The position numbers were made by a program, and so were the translations under genes. DNA of 64,000 bases from Achromobacter agilis (GTDB lineage: Bacteria > Pseudomonadota > Gammaproteobacteria > Burkholderiales > Burkholderiaceae_B). The stretch is from assembly GCF_900496965.1 (NCBI RefSeq), contig NZ_UFQB01000016.1:62001-126000 (forward strand), written 5' to 3'. The first letter of the stretch is position 1. Every line of letters begins with the position of its first letter. The notes beneath the pieces are model-generated. The model ran no database searches. It was not told the DNA's origin and was given only the letters and a program-made list of their open reading frames with translations. Positions 15,705 to 23,560 of the stretch are shown here, one piece after another.

Positions 15705-18700
15705 CGTTGCAGGGCTATCGAGCCATCAGGGCGCCTTCGGGCGCCCTTTTTATTTCTGGGGCGGCGCGGGGGACGGAGCTACCGATAGTTGGTCACGGCG
15801 GAGGGAAAAGCGGGGGAGGCGGTCGTTCTCCCAAAGAGTCCCCCGATAGCCTGCACGGCACGGCTTATGCACGAATTATTGACCTGATTTCGGAAGGGGA
15901 GGTGTTTGGCCCAGCACACGGGCCGAATGAGGCTCTGCGCGATGTGTATTTGGCCGGTACGCCAGTGGCGAACCCGGATGGATCGCTGAACGTTCCGGAT
16001 ATCGAAATTGACTTTCGCCCTGGCACCCAGACCCAGGACCCTCTTCCGGGATTCCCTGCTTCGGAAAGCACGGTCGCCGTGAACGCCGAGTTGAGGGCTG
16101 CATCGCCTTGGGTTCAGGCCATTACAAACCTGCAACTGTCAGCGGTGCGCGTGAATCTTGGCTTCGATGGCCTTAGTCAGGCCAGCGAAAGCAAGGGTAT
16201 TGGGGGGTACCGCATTGAGTACCGCATTGAGGTCAGCACTGATGGCGGCGCTTATCAGCTTGCGTTGGCCGGAGCAGTAGATGGAAAGACGACGCAGCAC
16301 TATCCGCGGTCACATCGCATAGATCTGCCAAGGGCGCGGCAGGGCTGGTCCATCCGTGTGATTCGGATTACCCCAAATGCCAGTAGCAGCACGATTGCGG
16401 ATCGAATGTTCATAGATTCGTACGCGGAGGTGATCGACGCCAAGTTGCGCTATCCGATGTCTGCCGTCGTCGGCATCAAGGTAGATGCATCGCGGTTCCA
16501 GAGCATTCCGACCAGGGCGTATGACTGGAAAGGGCGCATCATCCGCGTCCCGTCGAACTATGACCCGAATTCCCGCGCTTACGTCGGCACGTGGGACGGA
16601 ACTTTCAAGCTGGCATGGACGGATAACCCGGCTTGGATTTTCTTCGACCTGGTCACTAACGACCGCTATGGCTTGGGGGAGCGAATTCCCGCGGGCTGGA
16701 TGGACAAGTGGGGCCTGTATCAAATCGGTCGCTATTGCGACGAACTGGTGCCTGATGGCTTTGGTGGGCAGGAACCTCGCTTCACCTGCAACTGCTATCT
16801 CCAGTCCTCCGCCGACGCCTACCGCGTCGTCCAGGATCTAGCGTCTGTGTTCCGCGGGATGGCGTATTGGGCGAGCGGATCAGTGGTCGCGGTGGCTGAT
16901 ATGCCCGGGGACCCCGTCTATACCTTCACGGCCGCGAATGTCATTGACGGCCGGTTCAACTACGCTGGATCTGCGTTGAACACGCGGCATACGGTCGCGC
17001 TCGTTTCCTGGAACGACCTCTCTGACATGGGGCGGCAGAAGGTCGAATACGTCGAGGACAGAGAGGCCCTGGCGCGGTACGGGCTGAAGAAGACCGAGGT
17101 GAGCGCCTTCGGGTGTACGTCTCGCGGTCAAGCGAATCGCGTAGGAAAGTGGTTGCTGCTCACGTCGCGTATGGAGACGCGATCGGTGTCTTTCTCCGTG
17201 GGGCTAGATTCCTGCCGCGTTCGTCCGGGTAGCATTATCCGCGTGGCCGATCAGAACCTTGCGGGCCGGCGTATTGGTGGGCGCATCCGTAGTGCAACAG
17301 CAACGACGATTACTGTCGACGCCGAGCTCGGCGTGCGTCCCGGCGATCGTCTGACGATAAATCTCCCCAGTGGTGTTTCGGAGACGCGCATCATTAGTAC
17401 CGCGGTGGGGCAGGGGCTCACGGTGGACATGACCACGTTCACTGTCGATTCCACTGAACTTACTGCGGATATGGTTGGCCTGCCTGGAACCGTGCTGGTT
17501 CTGACCGTGACGGCGCCATATTCAGAAGTTCCAGAGGAAGAGTGCGTCTGGACGCTCGAGTCCGAGGCACTGTCGGCTCAGCGGTTTCGCGTGCTGCGAG
17601 TGCGGCGGGTCGGCGGATTGCGGGCCGATATCTCGGCCATTCAGCACGAGCCTGGGAAGTTCGACAACGTGGACTTCGGTACGCGACTGGACCCGCCGCC
17701 CGTCACGGTGATCCCCCCCAGTGTTCAGCCTCCGCCTTCGGAGGTGACGATCACATCCTATCCGGTGATCAGCCAGGGGTTCGCCAGCCACACGGCTGTG
17801 TTCTCGTGGAAGCGAGCGGAGAGCGCTGTCGCATACGATGTGCAGTGGCGTCGTGATAATTCGGAATGGGTAAACCTGCCTCGGACAGGCTCCACGAGCG
17901 TCGAGGTGCCCAACATCTACGCCGGAGCATTTCTCTGCCGCGTGCGGGCCGTGAATGCTATGGACGTCGCGTCCATCTGGGCCTCCTCGGCACAGACGCA
18001 GTTGGACGGCATTCTCGCCCCTCCGCCCACCGTTACAAGTCTGACGGCAACGTCTCTGGTGTTTGGGATCCGCCTGAAATGGGGGTTCCCGGCTGCGCCA
18101 TCGATCATTGAGCGGACGGAGATCTGGTACGGCGCGTCATCTTCTTTCGCTTCCGCCCAAAAGCTTGGGGATTATGCGTTTCCGCAGGACAGCGCCACCC
18201 TGATGGGTTTGTCCGCCGGCGCTCGCCTGTACTTCTGGGCGATCCTCCGCGATCGCAACGGCGTGGCTGGAGTGCGCTACCCGGCCGGGATTGGTGTTTT
18301 GGGCCAAGCCAGTTCAGATGCGGGCGAGATCCTTGAATACCTGAAGGGAAAGATCACCCAGACGCAGTTGGCACAGGATGTACTCGCGCCGATGGAGAAA
18401 ATTCCGGCTCTGGAAACTCGCATCTCGGAGGAGGAGACCATACGGCAGGCACAGAATTCCGCCATGGCGCAGTCGATCCAACAGGTAAGCGCGAAGGTGG
18501 AATCGGAGTCGGCCGTTGTGCAACAGAAGCTGGAGGCATTGGCCGATGCCGACGGAGCGCTGGGCCGAAGGGTCGACACCGTGCAGGCTGCCGCGGATGA
18601 TGCCTTTGCCGCGGTAGAGGAGACGAGCGAGGCTATCGCCAAGACCAACGGTGACCTGGCTGCGATGTGGAGCATCAAGACGCAGACTACTGCGGGGGGG

Positions 18701-19087
18701 AAGACGTACATCGCGGGCATTGGTGTCGGCGTCGAAAACACCGGCGGAGTGGTTGAGTCGCAGGTGATCGTTGCGGCAGACAAGTTCGCCGTGATCCATC
18801 CCAACGGAGCACAGGTGACCTTGCCGTTCGTGATCGTTGGCGGCCAGGTGTTCATGGATGATCTGCTCGTCCGGAATGCTTCTATTGGTGCGGCCAAGTT
18901 CAAGGACTTCTTGGACTCCGACGCGACCGGATACGCAGGGCGGCCGCTGTTGCGGTTGAATTTCCGTACCGGCGCTGCCGAATTTAACGGCCAAAGCTCG
19001 GATGGATCGCGTACCGAGATTAACAACCGGGGTATGCGGTACTACTACCCCAATGGCGTGCTTGGCGCGCGCTTCGGAGGTGGCTGA
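15701..19087 (+). CDS. Host specificity / tail tip protein J (gpJ)
   Basis: An 1128-aa gpJ homologue, the central tail tip protein that recognises the receptor. Conserved blocks include LISEGEVFGPAHG near residue 65, WDGTFKLAW, FDLVTNDRYGLGERIP, LVPDGFGGQEPRFTCNCYL, and SAFGCTSRGQANRVGKW. Fibronectin-III-like modules follow around 670-850, then a coiled coil, then a variable C-terminus that would touch the receptor. The first ~30 residues have no counterpart in the family and are encoded by a hairpin/T-run cassette (15728-15755), so the natural start may be later, near the G-G-G-K-S-G-G-G-G segment, at a non-standard codon. No ATG or GTG lies in frame there. Confidence 0.93.
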   Translation: MTLQGYRAIRAPSGALFISGAARGTELPIVGHGGGKSGGGGRSPKESPDSLHGTAYARIIDLISEGEVFGPAHGPNEALRDVYLAGTPVANPDGSLNVPDIEIDFRPGTQTQDPLPGFPASESTVAVNAELRAASPWVQAITNLQLSAVRVNLGFDGLSQASESKGIGGYRIEYRIEVSTDGGAYQLALAGAVDGKTTQHYPRSHRIDLPRARQGWSIRVIRITPNASSSTIADRMFIDSYAEVIDAKLRYPMSAVVGIKVDASRFQSIPTRAYDWKGRIIRVPSNYDPNSRAYVGTWDGTFKLAWTDNPAWIFFDLVTNDRYGLGERIPAGWMDKWGLYQIGRYCDELVPDGFGGQEPRFTCNCYLQSSADAYRVVQDLASVFRGMAYWASGSVVAVADMPGDPVYTFTAANVIDGRFNYAGSALNTRHTVALVSWNDLSDMGRQKVEYVEDREALARYGLKKTEVSAFGCTSRGQANRVGKWLLLTSRMETRSVSFSVGLDSCRVRPGSIIRVADQNLAGRRIGGRIRSATATTITVDAELGVRPGDRLTINLPSGVSETRIISTAVGQGLTVDMTTFTVDSTELTADMVGLPGTVLVLTVTAPYSEVPEEECVWTLESEALSAQRFRVLRVRRVGGLRADISAIQHEPGKFDNVDFGTRLDPPPVTVIPPSVQPPPSEVTITSYPVISQGFASHTAVFSWKRAESAVAYDVQWRRDNSEWVNLPRTGSTSVEVPNIYAGAFLCRVRAVNAMDVASIWASSAQTQLDGILAPPPTVTSLTATSLVFGIRLKWGFPAAPSIIERTEIWYGASSSFASAQKLGDYAFPQDSATLMGLSAGARLYFWAILRDRNGVAGVRYPAGIGVLGQASSDAGEILEYLKGKITQTQLAQDVLAPMEKIPALETRISEEETIRQAQNSAMAQSIQQVSAKVESESAVVQQKLEALADADGALGRRVDTVQAAADDAFAAVEETSEAIAKTNGDLAAMWSIKTQTTAGGKTYIAGIGVGVENTGGVVESQVIVAADKFAVIHPNGAQVTLPFVIVGGQVFMDDLLVRNASIGAAKFKDFLDSDATGYAGRPLLRLNFRTGAAEFNGQSSDGSRTEINNRGMRYYYPNGVLGARFGGG
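15728..15755 (+). terminator. Hairpin/T-run cassette inside the 5' end of gpJ frame
   Basis: AGGGCGCC (15728-15735), TTCG loop, GGCGCCCT (15740-15747), then TTTTTATTTCTGGGG. It is a textbook intrinsic terminator shape and almost identical in plan to the leader before the capsid gene, yet falls inside the open frame of gpJ. Confidence 0.75.
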
Positions 19088-19377
19088 TGGCGATTGCACC
19101 GCTTCAGGTGTGGGATAGCCAGGGGCGCATGCTCATAAACTTCAGCACGCGCATCGCCCGCCAGCTTGGAGTCGTTTGGACGGGCACGAGCGACGGTGGG
19201 GTGTATCTCCCGGAACTTGCGACCGCGGATGGTTGGATTGCCGTGCAGGCGCTGGGGGATTATGGGTTCAACAATGCGCCGATGATCAGCCGCGTAGGTG
19301 GGGCGATCTCCTGGCGCTTTGTCCCTGGTCATCCTAACGGGCGCGTGAACGCCAAGATTCTTTACGGGGTGCGTTGA
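19087..19377 (+). CDS. Hypothetical tail-associated protein
   Basis: A 96-aa protein whose first base overlaps the gpJ stop and whose stop overlaps the next start. It begins MAIAPLQVWDSQGRML, contains G-V-Y-L-P-E-L, DYGFNNAPMISRVGG and a closing SWRFVPGHPNGRVNAKILYG. This beta-rich pattern is seen in small proteins behind gpJ in related phages, which probably attach to the tail tip. I do not know its function. Translational coupling with gpJ is its strongest context. Confidence 0.65.
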   Translation: MAIAPLQVWDSQGRMLINFSTRIARQLGVVWTGTSDGGVYLPELATADGWIAVQALGDYGFNNAPMISRVGGAISWRFVPGHPNGRVNAKILYGVR

Positions 19378-20045
19378 TGGCTGATGCTGCAGTAGTCCTC
19401 TACAACGAAGCGGGAAACCTCATCGTTGATAGCCGGAACGTGAACATGTTCCTACGGTATTCCGGAATTGCTGGCGGAGCGGATCGGTTCGCGAACATCG
19501 TGGTGAATTGCATCGACCCGGTGCTGTTCTTTCGGCCGATCTCCGAATACGGCGGCGTGGAAGCGATGTTCCGCAGTGGCAACGAGGTGACCTATCGATT
19601 CCGGGGGCAATGCGAGTACTACATTTTTGATCGCCCCTGGAAAACAGGCGGACCGATCGATATCTGGGCGCAGGATGGGACGCATATCTTCATGAGCACG
19701 GCGCGACCCATGAACGTGCTGCAAACCATCGATCTTCCCAATTACTTCGACGCCTATCGCCAGGCGTATCGGGATGGTTGGACCTATGCCGGCCTGCCCA
19801 CGTCCAAGTACGCGTACAACGTGTCCTTCACTCGCCAGGGGTATGACTGCATGCCCATGGCGGGCGGGGGATGGTCGGCCTGGCTTTGCAACGAGCGGAT
19901 CTATTCAACGGCGAACGGGCTCCGCGTCAGCTTTCCCGAGTACGGCATGCGGTTTCTGAGCTGGGCGCCGCTCTTCAGCAATGTGTTCATGAGCTACGCG
20001 GGGGCTTGCCCCGTTTCATTTATCGACGTTACCGGATGGCTATGA
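19377..20045 (+). CDS. Hypothetical tail tip protein
   Basis: A 222-aa protein with TTGATGG coupling to the previous gene. It starts MADAAVVLYNEAGNLIVDSR and is rich in aromatic residues and Gly, with beta-type segments such as VEAMFRSGNEVTYRFRGQCEYYIFD split over the middle, and several cysteines. It shares with its upstream neighbour the theme of a short 'value or surface property' opening, so both may be minor tip components. The next sequence is a terminator-like hairpin and the lysis genes. I cannot name a family. Confidence 0.6.
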   Translation: MADAAVVLYNEAGNLIVDSRNVNMFLRYSGIAGGADRFANIVVNCIDPVLFFRPISEYGGVEAMFRSGNEVTYRFRGQCEYYIFDRPWKTGGPIDIWAQDGTHIFMSTARPMNVLQTIDLPNYFDAYRQAYRDGWTYAGLPTSKYAYNVSFTRQGYDCMPMAGGGWSAWLCNERIYSTANGLRVSFPEYGMRFLSWAPLFSNVFMSYAGACPVSFIDVTGWL

Positions 20046-20061
20046 CGGCCGATGGACAGCT

Positions 20062-20086
20062 GCCCGCCGAGCGCGGGCCTTTTTTT
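20062..20086 (+). terminator. Terminator-like hairpin before lysis cassette
   Basis: GCCCGC (20062-20067), CGAGC loop, GCGGGC (20073-20078), then CTTTTTTTT, then GGGGAG and the holin ATG. It ends the tail module and, like the other cassettes in this operon, places a Shine-Dalgarno directly behind the T-run. Confidence 0.75.
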
Positions 20087-20101
20087 GGGGAGTGCAGATA
20101 G

Positions 20102-20449
20102 ATGGCAGAACCTGCAAGCACGGGTGTTGTGGCGGTGGCGGCCGCGGGCGTGACACTCGCCGGCCTGCTGCCGGGAATTGACGGCAATGCTCTCATCGGG
20201 GCGTTTGCCGGGGCATCGCTCTTTGTGGTGTCGCGCAAGGAAGGTGGCCTGCTGTCGCGCGGCATCTACTGGGCCATTTCGTTCGTGATCGGCTATCTGG
20301 CCGCACCGGATGTTGTGGCGCTGACGCCGATCAAGGAAACCGCCATCGCGGCGTTCGGTGCTGCGGCGTTGGTCGTGACTATCGCCCTGGCGGCAATCGA
20401 GCGCATCAAGACGTTCGACTTCACCGTGATCTTCAAGAAGGGGAGCTGA
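20102..20449 (+). CDS. Putative holin (multi-pass small membrane protein)
   Basis: A 115-aa protein with three or four hydrophobic segments: GVVAVAAAGVTLAGLLPG, LIGAFAGASLFVVS, GIYWAISFVIGYLAA and IAAFGAAALVVTIALAAI. The C-terminus is short and charged (FDFTVIFKKGS). Position between tail and endolysin genes, size and topology fit a holin, which opens the inner membrane for lysis. The next gene is a second small membrane protein, so one of the two may be the antiholin. A GGGGAG Shine-Dalgarno follows the upstream hairpin. Confidence 0.65.
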   Translation: MAEPASTGVVAVAAAGVTLAGLLPGIDGNALIGAFAGASLFVVSRKEGGLLSRGIYWAISFVIGYLAAPDVVALTPIKETAIAAFGAAALVVTIALAAIERIKTFDFTVIFKKGS

Positions 20450-20450
20450 A

Positions 20451-20750
20451 ATGCAACCTGCCGAAATGATCAGCATGGGCCACCAGCATCTGGTGGCCCT
20501 TTTGTTTGTAGTGGCGAATTTCGCTTCCGCGGTGCGGCTCCTGCTGTATCGCCGGAAGGGCGCCCGGTTCCGCCGCGGGATGTCCTGGCTGGCCTATCTG
20601 CTCATCGTGGGCACGGGCGGCCAGGCCCTGGACTTGCTCGTGCGGCATGAGCCTGTGACGGTGTGGCAGGCGGTGGTGGCGGTCTTGATCGCCGTGTTGG
20701 TGTATCGCGCCCAGGGGAATGTGGCGTGCATTGTGAGGATCAATCCATGA
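20451..20750 (+). CDS. Putative 3TM holin or antiholin (DUF754-like)
   Basis: A 99-aa protein with three membrane segments: LVALLFVVANFASAVRLLL, MSWLAYLLIVGTGGQALDLL and VWQAVVAVLIAVLVYRA. The layout with a basic YRRKGARFRRG loop between the first two matches the small putative 3TM holin family (PF05449 type). It starts one base after the first holin and its stop overlaps the next gene (ATGA). A strong 10-bp hairpin lies inside codons 9-17, which is odd for a coding region. Confidence 0.65.
   Translation: MQPAEMISMGHQHLVALLFVVANFASAVRLLLYRRKGARFRRGMSWLAYLLIVGTGGQALDLLVRHEPVTVWQAVVAVLIAVLVYRAQGNVACIVRINP
20477..20503 (+). terminator. Terminator-like hairpin inside the second holin gene
   Basis: GGGCCACCAG (20477-20486), CAT loop, CTGGTGGCCC (20490-20499), then TTTTG. 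The perfect 10-bp stem lies within the coding frame of the second holin, near its start. It may slow translation or partially terminate transcription in the lysis cassette. Confidence 0.7.
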
Positions 20751-21295
20751 CGCTGAAAGAGATTATCGCCGGGGCGATCAACCCGGCGCTGGCGCTGCTG
20801 CCGGCCAAGATGGACACGGCTGCGGCGCGGGTCCAGCTCCTGGCCATCGGACTGCAGGAATCCGAATTCGAACATCGGCGCCAGTTGGTGGGGAGTCCGC
20901 CGCGGCCGGTCGGGCCTGCCAAGAGCTTCTGGCAGGCCGAGCAGGGCGGCGGGATGGTCCGCGGCGTTCGGCTGCACACCGCCACTCGCGCCGCAGCTGC
21001 GCATCTGTACGAGGCCCGGGGCGTACCCGCGCGGGACGCGGCGATCTGGGATGCCATCGAGTTTGACGACGTGCTGGCGGCTGGCCTGGCGCGGTTGCTG
21101 CTCTGGAGCGATCCGGGCCCGCTGCCCAGGGTTGGCGACGCCGAGGGTGCCTGGAGGCTGTACCTCCGCACCTGGCGGCCCGGCGCGTACGCGCGCGGTA
21201 CGGCGGCCCAGCGGGCAGGCCTGCGCAAGAAATGGGCCAGCAATTACGTCCAGGCCCTGGAAGAGATAGGGGGCGGCCATGTTGGCGTGGCTTGA
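20747..21295 (+). CDS. Putative endolysin (lytic-transglycosylase-like)
   Basis: A 182-aa protein between the holin-like genes and Rz. A possible catalytic Glu sits in LLAIGLQESEFEHRRQ near residue 40, followed by GPAKSFWQAEQGGGMVRGV and a helical C-terminal part. A Q-E-S plus S-F-W-Q-x-E-x-G arrangement is typical of transglycosylase-like lysins, so I infer that it cuts peptidoglycan. No signal peptide or SAR helix is clear, so it would need a holin to leave the cell. The start overlaps the previous stop; the end overlaps Rz by 17 bases. Confidence 0.55.
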   Translation: MTLKEIIAGAINPALALLPAKMDTAAARVQLLAIGLQESEFEHRRQLVGSPPRPVGPAKSFWQAEQGGGMVRGVRLHTATRAAAAHLYEARGVPARDAAIWDAIEFDDVLAAGLARLLLWSDPGPLPRVGDAEGAWRLYLRTWRPGAYARGTAAQRAGLRKKWASNYVQALEEIGGGHVGVA

Positions 21296-21545
21296 ACGTA
21301 TCAAAGGCTGGCTCTTACTGGTCGGCCTGGCGCTGGTGACGCTGGCCAGCGTCTTCTATCGGGGGCGCGCGACGGGGCGCCAGGCGGAGAGGCAAGAGCG
21401 GCAGGATCAGATCAACGAACAGGCGGCCCAGGCCCGCCAGGAGGTGCGCGATGTGCAGGACCACGTGGCCCGTCAAAATGATGGTGCTGTCGTTGCTGAT
21501 CTCAAGTCTCGCTGGGTGCGCGGCCCTGGTTCGGGTGGGCGTTGA
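21279..21545 (+). CDS. Rz-like inner-membrane spanin
   Basis: An 88-aa protein with one N-terminal membrane helix (GWLLLVGLALVTLASVFY) followed by a charged, Gln/Glu/Arg-rich coiled coil (RQAERQERQDQINEQAAQAR). This is the standard i-spanin plan: anchored in the inner membrane, spanning the periplasm, and fusing inner and outer membranes with Rz1 at the end of lysis. It overlaps the putative endolysin upstream, and the Rz1 gene begins within it in another frame, as in lambda. Confidence 0.8.
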   Translation: MLAWLERIKGWLLLVGLALVTLASVFYRGRATGRQAERQERQDQINEQAAQARQEVRDVQDHVARQNDGAVVADLKSRWVRGPGSGGR

Positions 21546-21672
21546 GTATTGCGACCATGCCCGGCCGATCTACTTTGATTCGGAGACTCAGGTCGATCAG
21601 ACACCGGCGGCGATTAGACGCGAAGTGCTGGAAGGGAACGAGACTTGGCGCCGCCTGTGTAGTGGGAGGTAA
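21478..21672 (+). CDS. Rz1-like outer-membrane lipoprotein spanin
   Basis: A 64-aa protein beginning M-M-V-L-S-L-L-I-S-S-L-A-G-C, with a lipobox L-A-G-C at residues 11-14, so it should be processed by signal peptidase II and lipidated. It starts inside Rz in the +1 frame and runs 127 bases beyond it. This overlapping arrangement is characteristic of Rz/Rz1 pairs. Its soluble part contains two further cysteines (YCDHARP and LCSGR). The ATG at 21481 is an equally good start; either keeps the signal sequence. Confidence 0.82.
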   Translation: MMVLSLLISSLAGCAALVRVGVEYCDHARPIYFDSETQVDQTPAAIRREVLEGNETWRRLCSGR

Positions 21673-21739
21673 GTCCCTACGATATGTTCGAGACAGCGCT
21701 TTTCCAGGAGGCCGACTCATCGGGCGAGGAGTGTGCTGG

Positions 21740-21973
21740 TCAGTGCAAACGGCGCATGGCGCATAGGGCAGCTGCACGTTCAGCCTTAGCCCGGCGGTTG
21801 TCAGTCTCGGCTTGCCAGCCCTGCTCCCAGGCGTCGACCTTTTGTTTCCATGTCGAGATGGATTCACCAGTGTAGCTGGGCAACGCCCTCGCACGAAAGT
21901 ATGGGCAATCGAACAAAGTCAAACCATCCCACGCCGCCTGTGCTCCAAGCTCTTGGATGTCGTCGCGCGGCAT
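21740..21973 (-). CDS. Rmf/CrpP-like small protein, intact copy
   Basis: A 77-aa protein on the strand opposite to the late genes, with AAGGA six bases before the ATG. The pattern G-x-x-A-A-x-x-G, then D-C-P-Y (residues 22-25), then A-W-E-Q-G-W (48-53) is that of ribosome modulation factor and the related phage/plasmid CrpP-type proteins. RMF dimerises resting ribosomes; CrpP was reported in connection with fluoroquinolone susceptibility, a role that has been disputed. Which applies here is open. A second, frameshifted copy lies at 22929-23154. It may be expressed from the lysogen, being outside the late operon. Confidence 0.62.
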   Translation of the reverse strand: MPRDDIQELGAQAAWDGLTLFDCPYFRARALPSYTGESISTWKQKVDAWEQGWQAETDNRRAKAERAAALCAMRRLH

Positions 21974-22033
21974 TGGCCGTCCTTCAAAAGTACATTTGGG
22001 GGGATTCTCATTCTCGCGTCCTCGCTGCGTGAC

Positions 22034-22210
22034 TTAGTGCTGACCGGCCGGAGGAGTCTTTTTGTCGTTTTGGCCTGCCTGAGTAGCCTTGCGGGCTGCA
22101 TCTTCCTTCTGTTGCTGGCTTTGCTGCTCGGCTTGCTTTTGGGTGCGGGTGCCTTGGTCGGGCTGCGTGGATGAATTGGATGATGCATGTTGACGAACGG
22201 TCGAAGACAT
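22034..22210 (-). CDS. Gln-rich micro-protein, copy 1
   Basis: A 58-aa protein starting MSSTVRQHASSNSSTQPDQG with a following run of Gln, Lys, Glu and Ala, then T-P-P near the end. An AGGTGAG Shine-Dalgarno precedes the ATG. It is clearly paralogous to the 53-aa protein at 25455-25616: both carry T-Q-P-x-Q-G, then E-Q-Q-S-Q-x-Q-K-x-E/D-A-A-R-K, then a T-P-x end. No fold or function is recognised; composition suggests disorder or a short helix. Two related copies in one region argue that it is a real gene and not noise. Confidence 0.6.
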   Translation of the reverse strand: MSSTVRQHASSNSSTQPDQGTRTQKQAEQQSQQQKEDAARKATQAGQNDKKTPPAGQH

Positions 22211-22652
22211 TTTGCTCACCTTTACAGTTGATGTGACGAAGATGCCACCCGTCCAACGTACGCCGGTCTGATGACATTCCCTAGGCTTCAATTGAAACAA
22301 GCTCTGTTGAGCCCGGGGCCGGAACATGATGAGGGCGGCGCAGTGCGCAAGTTGAAGATAACTCCCTGCGGGCTGACGTTGATGCCCAGGCGCCGACGGC
22401 TGCACGTCCGTGCCATCTAGCCCGCCGTCCGCGGTGGAGTGCCAGAAGCCCGAGCCGCCGCCAGCGTGGTTAACGGAGCCGGCGTCGAACTTGATGCCGC
22501 TGCTTAGTCGGATTTCTTCGCCCTCCGGGCGGGAATTCGACGGCTAACGGCGCAGCTGGAGGCTTGTCAAATTCGTTGAAGACCGGGTGACGCATAGTGC
22601 GGTTCCGGCACGGCGCTTGCTGCACAAAATTCACATCGTTGGGAGGGATGCC
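22211..22652. other. Gap with a possible decayed minus-strand reading frame
   Basis: No intact gene is visible. On the minus strand an ATG at 22595 opens M-R-H-P-V-F-N-E-F-D-K with plausible protein-like text to about 22530, then a shift of frame continues as E-G-E-E-I-R-L-S-S-G-I-K-F-D-A-G-S-V-N-H. This looks like the remains of a gene broken by a frameshift, but I cannot identify a family. It may equally be chance. Confidence 0.3.
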
Positions 22653-22880
22653 ATGACGGGCGACGAATTTGTTTCTAAGATGATCCTTTTGCCCCGTCTG
22701 GAAAAATTGGAATTTGGTGACTGGGCAGATGTTTTGGACGCGTATGCGGAGATTCTGGTCCGTATTGAGGGGAGGCTAAGTACCAGTGAAACTGCGGATT
22801 TAATGGGCGTAGGAGCGGAGTTCTATCGCACACTGGCCCGGTGTGAAGACTATAGGCGGTATGCAATTCCCCTCAGATGA
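22653..22880 (+). CDS. Small hypothetical protein
   Basis: A 75-aa acidic protein with an excellent ribosome binding site: GGGAGG at 22641-22646 and six bases to the ATG. The sequence starts MTGDEFVSKMILLPRLEKLE and is predicted helical throughout, without signal peptide or membrane segment. It is the only rightward gene among leftward neighbours between the lysis genes and 24.3 kb. A weak AAAGGC/GCCTTTTTT hairpin shortly after the stop may end its transcript. I recognise no family. Confidence 0.55.
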   Translation: MTGDEFVSKMILLPRLEKLEFGDWADVLDAYAEILVRIEGRLSTSETADLMGVGAEFYRTLARCEDYRRYAIPLR

Positions 22881-22928
22881 AAGAAAGGCGCCCCTAAGAT
22901 GGAGAGCCTTTTTTGGTGTTGCAGAGAA

Positions 22929-23154
22929 TTATGCCCTCTTAGGGCCGGTCGAGCTTCGGCGCCAGCTCGTCGTGCATCGCTTTTCAACTTCCGATTTCCA
23001 TCCGTCCTCCCAAGCTTCCACCTTGGTTCGCCACTCCCACGGGCGTTCCCCTGTATGGCGCGGGCATGGCCCGCGCACGGAGGAATGGGCAATCGAGCAA
23101 CGTTAAACCAACTTGCGCCGAAAGCGCGCCGAGCTTCTGGATGTCCATTTTCAT
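22929..23154 (-). pseudogene. Rmf/CrpP-like protein, frameshifted second copy
   Basis: From an ATG at 23154 with GGAGGG seven bases upstream, the frame reads M-K-M-D-I-Q-K-L-G-A-L-S-A then D-C-P-F-L-R-A-R-A-M-P, closely matching the intact copy at 21740-21973. Near 23035 the match moves to the next frame, which continues W-R-T-K-V-E-A-W-E-D-G-W-K-S-E to a stop at 22929. One extra base explains the break. As read, it stops at 22984 after 56 residues without the conserved A-W-E-x-G-W part. A sequencing error or a shorter functional form cannot be excluded. Confidence 0.65.
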
Positions 23155-23338
23155 GGTAGTACCCTCCAAAAGTTGCGAGCCTTCAGTATGCAATTCAGGC
23201 TACGCCATGCGCAATAGTGTATTCGTACAGAGATGTAGGTATTTTTTTCTAGGCCATCGAGTGTCCGTGCCACAGTTTCAGGCCTGACGAAATAAGGTGT
23301 CGCAGCTCGAAGGTGGGACGCCAGGCGGGAGATGCCGA

Positions 23339-23560
23339 TCAGTGTTTTCGGTGGGTGTGTTGCAGCAGGTTAACTAGGTGGCCATAGCCCGGACGGCGGC
23401 TCACCTGCCTCATGTGCTGGTGTAGCTCCTCTTCAGCCGACTGGACTTGCACCCTTCCGGCTGGCCTAACAAGCGTGGCGTATGGATCTTGCAGTTTGTC
23501 CTTCCATTCTGCCGATTTTTCACCTCGCAAAAAGGGGGAGTGTGGGTCGTACTTGCCCAT
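23339..23560 (-). CDS. Small hypothetical protein
   Basis: A 73-aa protein starting MGKYDPHSPFLRGEKSAEW. The Shine-Dalgarno TAGGAG lies six bases before the ATG at 23560; an ATG at 23566 touches it and is unlikely. The body has charged helices (SAEEELHQHMRQVSRR) and ends in a His-rich tail (HTHRKH). No membrane segment or known motif. It belongs to the string of short leftward genes behind the lysis cassette, each with its own good ribosome binding site. Confidence 0.55.
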   Translation of the reverse strand: MGKYDPHSPFLRGEKSAEWKDKLQDPYATLVRPAGRVQVQSAEEELHQHMRQVSRRPGYGHLVNLLQHTHRKH

